The notes beneath the pieces were generated by a model. That model did no database searches. It had not been told where the DNA came from and saw nothing but the letters and a program-made list of their open reading frames with translations. Source: Pelagophyceae sp. CCMP2097 (taxonomy: Eukaryota > Sar > Pelagophyceae). From it: a stretch of 10,838 bases of DNA. The stretch is from assembly GCA_026770575.1 (NCBI GenBank), contig MU657474.1, positions 27,346 through 38,183 on the forward strand, in the 5' to 3' direction. Positions within the stretch are counted from its first letter, which is position 1, and each line of letters starts with the position of its first letter. Shown here piece after piece: positions 7,187 to 10,838 of the stretch. A program made the translations under genes and the position numbers.

Positions 7187-9548
7187 TTACTCGCCCGCGT
7201 CAAAGGCGAAGTTGACTCGCCCGATGGCGCCGCCGCCGAGGAAGCCTCCGGAGCTGCCGATCCGCGACGACGTGACCCAAAACGAGTAGAGCATGCCTCT
7301 GTGGAGCGTGAAACGAAAACCTAGAGCGTGGCGATGGCGGGGCGACGGTAGACGAGTGAGGCTACTACAGTACCGCGACATGATTCTCCAACTCTCGTCG
7401 CCGACGCGGGCGGGCGCGGAGCCGCTCGTGCGCGTGCCCCTCGAGGCCGCTGATGTCAAGCTTGTGCCTCGTCGAGTCGAGGGGCCCTTGGACGGAAGTG
7501 TTGCCGACGTCGCAGAGTTTTTCGAGCGTCGAGGCGTCCAAAACCTCGACGTCGAGGCGCGCGCCGGCGCTTGAGAGGCGGACGTTGACGTAGACGTCGC
7601 CGCCCCGGCTAAAGCCCAGCGGCTTGGTGACGATGACCGCGGGCGCGGCCGCGGCGGGCTCGAGCCAGGCGAAGCCGTCGCGCCGAAGCACCGCGAGGCC
7701 CGTGCCCTAGTCCCGGTCGTATAGTTGAGAGGCACCCGGCTGCGCGTTTCAAGGATTGCGGTCTCTGAAGCGCCTCTGACCGCCGCCCTGTGCGCCTTTG
7801 GCGGTCCGCGTTTGCCTCCGGCGCGGCGCGGCGCCTCGGAGTGTCCTCTATAGACGGCCTCTGTCGCCTTATTGAGGTTGAACGTCACCTTGCCGCGGCT
7901 GATGACGGTCCCGTAGCCGTAAAAAAAGTGCAGCTTTTCCGCAGTCGAACCGGCGCCGAAGACGATGGGCGAGCCCGACGCGAGCTACGAATCGAAGAGT
8001 CGACGACGCGCGCGGTTTCTTCGAGTCTTGCCTGGAGGTTCGCCAGGCTCGGCGGGACGTCGATGAACTTGCGCCGCATCGGCGGCCGCGAGATGTGGTA
8101 GCCGTCGCGAGAAAATCCGAGGTGGATCGAGTTGTTCTTCAGCTCGCCTCCTAGAGATGCGTCTCACCATGTTCCGGCACGCGTTTCGGGAGCCCCCGTC
8201 TGCCGCGTCTCGACGGGGTTTGCCGCCGGCGCGGCTGGCCGCCGGAGTAGGGTCCGTGGAGGATGGCGAGTGCGTGCACGAGCACCGACTCGTACGCGAT
8301 GCCGTCCACCTCATCAGACGCGTTTCGGTGGCATCACACGCCTCCCCAGTTCCGGCAAACTCGCATTGTAGAGGTCGCACTGCCTAGAGTCGAAATCGGG
8401 TATTCGACGGCCATCGTCTGAAAGTTCTCCATTCGTCTCCTTTTAGGCACGGAGACGCGGCTTGCTTGCTTGAAGCCGCAGTCTTCGCGGTCCACGGCCG
8501 TCCAGGGCACTGGTTCATTCGGTTTGAAGTCCTTGGGGCATTGAAAGTACGCTCCAAGGTAAGGCGCGAACCTGTTGTGCGCCTTTGAGATGAACGTGTC
8601 GCGCGGCTGCTCGTGGATTCTGCGGCTGCGCATGTGCGCGGACGGCCCGCCGCGGCACATGTTCTCTCGCAAAGACCAGGCCCAGACGGGCTTGGCCCGT
8701 AGAGGGTTGAGAAAGAACGTCGACCTATCCGCCATGGCAGATTGCTGCATTGCAGCCGGGCGTTTTCGCCAGTTCCTGCCGTTTTGCGAGGTGTACGTTT
8801 CGTAGGGCTGGTAGACTTTCCCGTGCGTCATATACTCCATCCTCTGTGCGATGAAACGTGGCGGACGTGCGAAAAAGTCGTACGCGATTTCAAACGCCTC
8901 TACGCGCTGCGACGAAATCACGACGTTGGTGCCCGCTGGGTCGAGTTTCGGCTTGTCAAAGTGCCTACCGCCGTCGCCGGAGACGGCGAGGCACGTCTTC
9001 CCGCGCTTGCCCCGCCAGCCGCAACGGTACCACAGCAAAATGCGAGACGAGTTCAGAGGGTCCACCAAAACGCCGCCGCCAAAGGGCCGCGCCGTCCGGC
9101 CCGCGCCGGCCTCCCACGGCCTACGGGAAAACGTCCCTGCCGCCCGCGGGCTGCGCGCATACGCGGCGGGTTTCGCCGACGCTGCGCGGCGCTTGTCCGG
9201 CACGAGCACTGTGTGGCTCGCGACCTTTGCCTGCCCCCACTTCTGCGCGAATCCGCTCGAGAGCGATGCGTCGAAGAGGAAGTCGTCGACGAAGAGCTGG
9301 CGCCCGACGTCGACGCGGATCGTCTGCGGCGGCTGAGACAGGTAAGTCGGGGGCGTGTACGCTCGCGGAGGGTCCGAACCCCATTCTGAATAGACGTCGC
9401 CCGCCGGTTTCGGCGGCCAGGGTTGGGGCAGGACGATGCCGTTCGGCTCCGCCTCGGCGGGCCAAACCGCGGCGGCGCCGTGCGCGACGCAACGCTCCAA
9501 GCCCGACGCGGGCCGCAGCAGCAAGACGTAGAGCGCCTCCCACGCCAT
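7187..9548 (-). CDS. Secreted five-bladed beta-propeller glycosidase-like protein (GH32/GH43-like fold), about seven exons
   Basis: Preferred exons: 9548-8457, 8439-8365, 8309-8168, 8150-8032, 7984-7889, 7706-7406, 7320-7187 (stop TAA), about 652 residues. Landmarks: VDVGRQLFVDDFLF (79-92), the hallmark opening of a large planctomycete/verrucomicrobial family; PFGGGVLVDP...LLWYRCGW (155-178, blade 1); CLAVSGDGGRHFDKPKL; YTSQNGRNW; DRSTFFLNPL (274-283); EPVPWTAVDRED; CDLYN-VDGIAYES (about 385-397); HLGFSRDGYHISRP (447-460); TGLAVLRRDGFAWLE (510-524); and a C-terminal beta-sandwich ending FRFTLHRGMLYSFWV. Bacterial relatives are usually annotated as glycosyl hydrolase family 32-like or hypothetical; the substrate is unknown. 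The start at 9548 gives a short hydrophobic N-terminus (ALYVLLL); an upstream in-frame ATG at 9647 would overlap the neighbouring gene. The boundary near 8440-8460 and the third exon end are unresolved. Confidence 0.75.
7321..7405 (-). other. GT-AG intron, 85 bases, in the glycosidase-like gene
   Basis: Donor GCCCGC|GTCGGC at 7405 and acceptor CACGCTCTAG|GTTTTC ending at 7321, phase 1. The join reads RLRARPR-FRFTLHRGMLYSFWV, matching the 'vrfrF.l..g.LYSFwv' end of the family. Confidence 0.8.
7707..7888 (-). other. GT-AG intron, 182 bases, in the glycosidase-like gene
   Basis: Donor GGCAAG|GTGACG at 7888 and acceptor GGGACTAG|GGCACG ending at 7707, phase 0. The join reads VISRGK-GTGLAVLRRDGF, the expected family order. 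Confidence 0.85.
7985..8031 (-). other. GC-AG intron, 47 bases, classic CAG|GCAAGA donor
   Basis: CTCCAG|GCAAGA (8031) to GATTCGTAG|CTCGCG (7985), phase 0. CAG|GCAAG is the textbook strong GC donor. The join gives SLANLQ-LASGSPIVFGAG, matching the 'gNVQSaGg..lv.gdkLyFY' segment of the family. The exon after it starts with C, the only clear exception to the AG|G rule here. Confidence 0.82.
8151..8167 (-). other. Candidate 17-base intron GTGAGACGCATCTCTAG
   Basis: GAACATG|GTGAGA...CTCTAG|GAGGC has perfect GT-AG ends, a consensus donor and phase 1. Removing 17 bases removes an in-frame TAG and gives PEHGGELKNNSIHLGFSRDGY. The alternative is a GC-AG intron of about 91-94 bases with the same acceptor and a donor near 8241-8244 (YSGGGELKNN), which would also delete a low-complexity Arg-rich stretch. 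Confidence 0.45.
8310..8364 (-). other. GC-AG intron, 55 bases, in the glycosidase-like gene
   Basis: CTCTACAAT|GCGAGT (8364) to CTGATGAG|GTGGAC (8310), phase 0. The join gives CDLYN-VDGIAYESVL, matching the family core 'qLYN.davaYESl'. No GT donor restores this. The GT two bases further on (GCGA|GTTTGC) is out of phase with the acceptor. Confidence 0.7.
8440..8456 (-). other. Unresolved exon junction: candidate 17-base intron or frameshift
   Basis: Reading must move from the PWTAVDREDCGFKQASR frame to the RRIPDFDSRQCDLYN frame. Three options work: a 17-base GT-AG intron (GTCTCCGTGCCTAAAAG); one lost A in the A-run at 8444-8441; or a 59-base GC-AG intron, GCTTCA...CTTTCAG|A, about 8477-8419. 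The last gives DREDC-DDGRRIPDF, the most compact match to the family. Confidence 0.4.
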
Positions 9549-9610
9549 ATACGGGGCCGCAGCTGAACCCGAGGTCGGCCCCCGACAGCACCGACACCGA
9601 TCGAAACAAA
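9549..9610. promoter_or_regulatory. 62-base head-to-head gap between glycosidase-like and PDS5-like starts
   Basis: If both chosen ATGs are right (9548 minus, 9611 plus), the two genes share a very short divergent promoter. The plus start is in a good context (AAACAAAATG). No core promoter motif was recognised. The gap would widen if either gene starts further inside. Confidence 0.35.
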
Positions 9611-10838
9611 ATGACCACGACTCGCCAAATCGCGAGGTGCGGCACATTCACTGCGGTCTGCGGACACGAACATATCGCCCCGAACATTTGTGGCAAGCGT
9701 CAATTTCGGCGATCGTGCATTGGGGATCCTTGCGCGGATGGACCTGACGCGAGCTGCGAGGCCATCGAGGGCGCGACGTCGCGCGCCGTCGCCGAGGAGC
9801 TCGAGGCCGTCTGCGACGCGCTCTACAGACTCGAGCAGGCCGACGACCGGCCGCGCGGCCAGCGCGAGATCGCGACGACGCTCGTCTCGGAGCGCATCAT
9901 TGCGCACCGGTCCAGCGCCGGCCGCCTGCTGCGACGTCCTCAGGTAAATTCCCGCAACAGCCGCCCCAACCGCGCATACGGAGGGGGAGGCCCCTCGGGC
10001 GCGAACGCGCGTTTGAAAGCGCCGCCAATACGCCCGTCGCACCGCGCGCGCCGCGCGCGCCGCCCCGCGGGGCTCGGGGCCAGCGCGGGGGGGCGGCGGC
10101 CGCCGGTCGAAGCGCGCCCTATGCCGCCGACGGCCCGCAGGGAGACTCGGAATAGACAGGTCGCGCCGGCACGCTGCCCGAGGCGGCATGCCGGCAGCGC
10201 TCCAAATAGAAAGCGCCGCGGCGACTTTTTATACACAGGATCTACGCGCCGCACGCGCCGTACTCGAACGGCGAGCTCGTCGTTCTTTTTAACCCGCGTC
10301 AACCCCGCGAGAAGCGTCGCTCGCTCGGCCGCCCGACGAACTCCGGCCCGAGCCCTCGCCCGTGGCAGGCGGGTTTCCAAGTGATCACGGAGCAGCTCAC
10401 GCGGCTTAGCGCCGAGGTCCCGAACGCGACGCTCACGGAGCCTTGCACGTGCGTCCCCTGCGACGGCGACCGCCCTCGACGTCCCTTGCCGATCGCCGCC
10501 ACCGCGGCCCCATGCGTGGAAGTTGTCCCCCTTTCATGTCTGGGCGGATGCAGGTGGAACCGCGCATGCTGTTCAACATCCTGCCGCTGGCCACGGAGCT
10601 GCTCCGGTGCGACGCGGTGTCAAACGCGTGAAAAGGTCGTCACCCTCTTCGCAAAGCTCTTCGCGGCGACGCGCTACGACTACGCCGGGCACTACCTCGA
10701 GTGGGTCAAGCGCCTCCACGACACGGAGCCGGCCATCCATGGTCAGCCTCGCGCTCAAGGTCATCGAGACGCGGCCCCAACTCCGCGCCGACCTGCTGCG
10801 CCACGTCGCAAAGTGCTCGGCGACGCCGCCAACGACGT
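9611..10838 (+). CDS. PDS5-like cohesin regulator, N-terminal HEAT-repeat part, with apparent frame breaks
   Basis: Exon 9611-9943, intron 9944-10238, exon 10239 to the window edge. Recognisable segments in order: AEELEAVCDALYRLEQ and ATTLVSERIIAHR (family 'L..lh..Ls.ld......la..Lvs..ll.Hkd'); AACCDVLR-IYAPHAPYSNGEL across the intron (family 'v.aCclaDilRiyAPdaPy...ql'); FQVITEQLTRLSAEVPNATLTE; MLFNILPLATELLRCDA; EKVVTLFAKLFA, YAGHYLEWVKRLHDTEPAI and VSLALKVIETRPQLRADLLRHVAK. PDS5 binds cohesin and controls sister-chromatid cohesion in the nucleus. Frame changes are needed near 9917-9932, 10620 and 10741, all of the same sense. Some 80 or more residues expected between PYSNGEL and FQVITEQ are not evident. 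It may be a decaying copy, a gene with assembly errors, or one with introns I could not place. The N-terminal 45 residues are not conserved. Confidence 0.65.
9944..10238 (+). other. PDS5-like intron, 295 bases, GT-AG
   Basis: Donor GTCCTCAG|GTAAAT at 9944 and acceptor TTTTTATACACAG|GATCTAC ending at 10238, phase 2. The join reads CCDVLR-IYAPHAPY, one of the best conserved PDS5 segments, so the junction is secure. Confidence 0.88.

Noticed and set aside
8858..10384. A 508-codon plus-strand open frame
   Set aside because: Its first two thirds are antisense to the glycosidase-like exon and Arg/Ala-rich. Only the part from about 9611 to 9930 matches PDS5, and the rest runs through the confirmed intron.
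10620..10638. A 19-base GT-AG segment as an intron in the PDS5-like gene
   Set aside because: It would restore the frame, but it would delete VQTREK, which matches the family in sequence and spacing; a single-base shift fits better.
1..10838. A prokaryotic operon or defence system
   Set aside because: Homology-fixed spliceosomal introns and eukaryote-specific PACRG and PDS5 proteins exclude a bacterial origin; no defence-type genes or CRISPR repeats are present.

Overview
This is nuclear DNA of a eukaryote, most likely a GC-rich single-celled alga or related protist. The reading frames are broken by many short spliceosomal introns, and homology fixes most junctions to the base. The acceptors almost always read AG|G, mostly TAG|G. 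Two of the recognised proteins (a PACRG ciliary protein and a PDS5 cohesin regulator) are eukaryote-specific. A pelagophyte or other stramenopile alga would fit; so might a dinoflagellate-like alveolate, because several introns appear to start with GC. The window alone does not settle the lineage.

Layout from left to right. Positions 1-323 (minus): 5' end of a secreted FAD-dependent sugar-lactone oxidase-like protein, cut by the window edge. Positions 774-5393 (minus): a complete ABCF3/GCN20-type twin-ATPase gene in seven exons, whose two longest introns (about 1.3 kb and 0.63 kb) are packed with short degenerate tandem repeats. Positions 5607-6575 (plus): a complete four-exon PACRG homologue, head-to-head with the ABCF gene. 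Positions 6576-7186: tail-to-tail region with unidentified coding-like pieces. Positions 7187-9548 (minus): a secreted beta-propeller glycosidase-like protein of a type best known from planctomycetes, in about seven exons. Positions 9611-10838 (plus): the N-terminal part of a PDS5-like HEAT-repeat protein, with one clean intron and three apparent frame breaks, running off the window.

The genes do not form one pathway: translation control (ABCF3), cilium structure (PACRG), chromosome cohesion (PDS5), and two secreted carbohydrate-related proteins. What links them is gene architecture: tight head-to-head pairs, short introns, a strict AG|G acceptor, homology-supported GC-AG introns, three candidate 17-base introns, and repeat-filled long introns. 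The splice architecture is the most unusual part of the window. No CRISPR array, tRNA, rRNA or recognisable transposase was seen.
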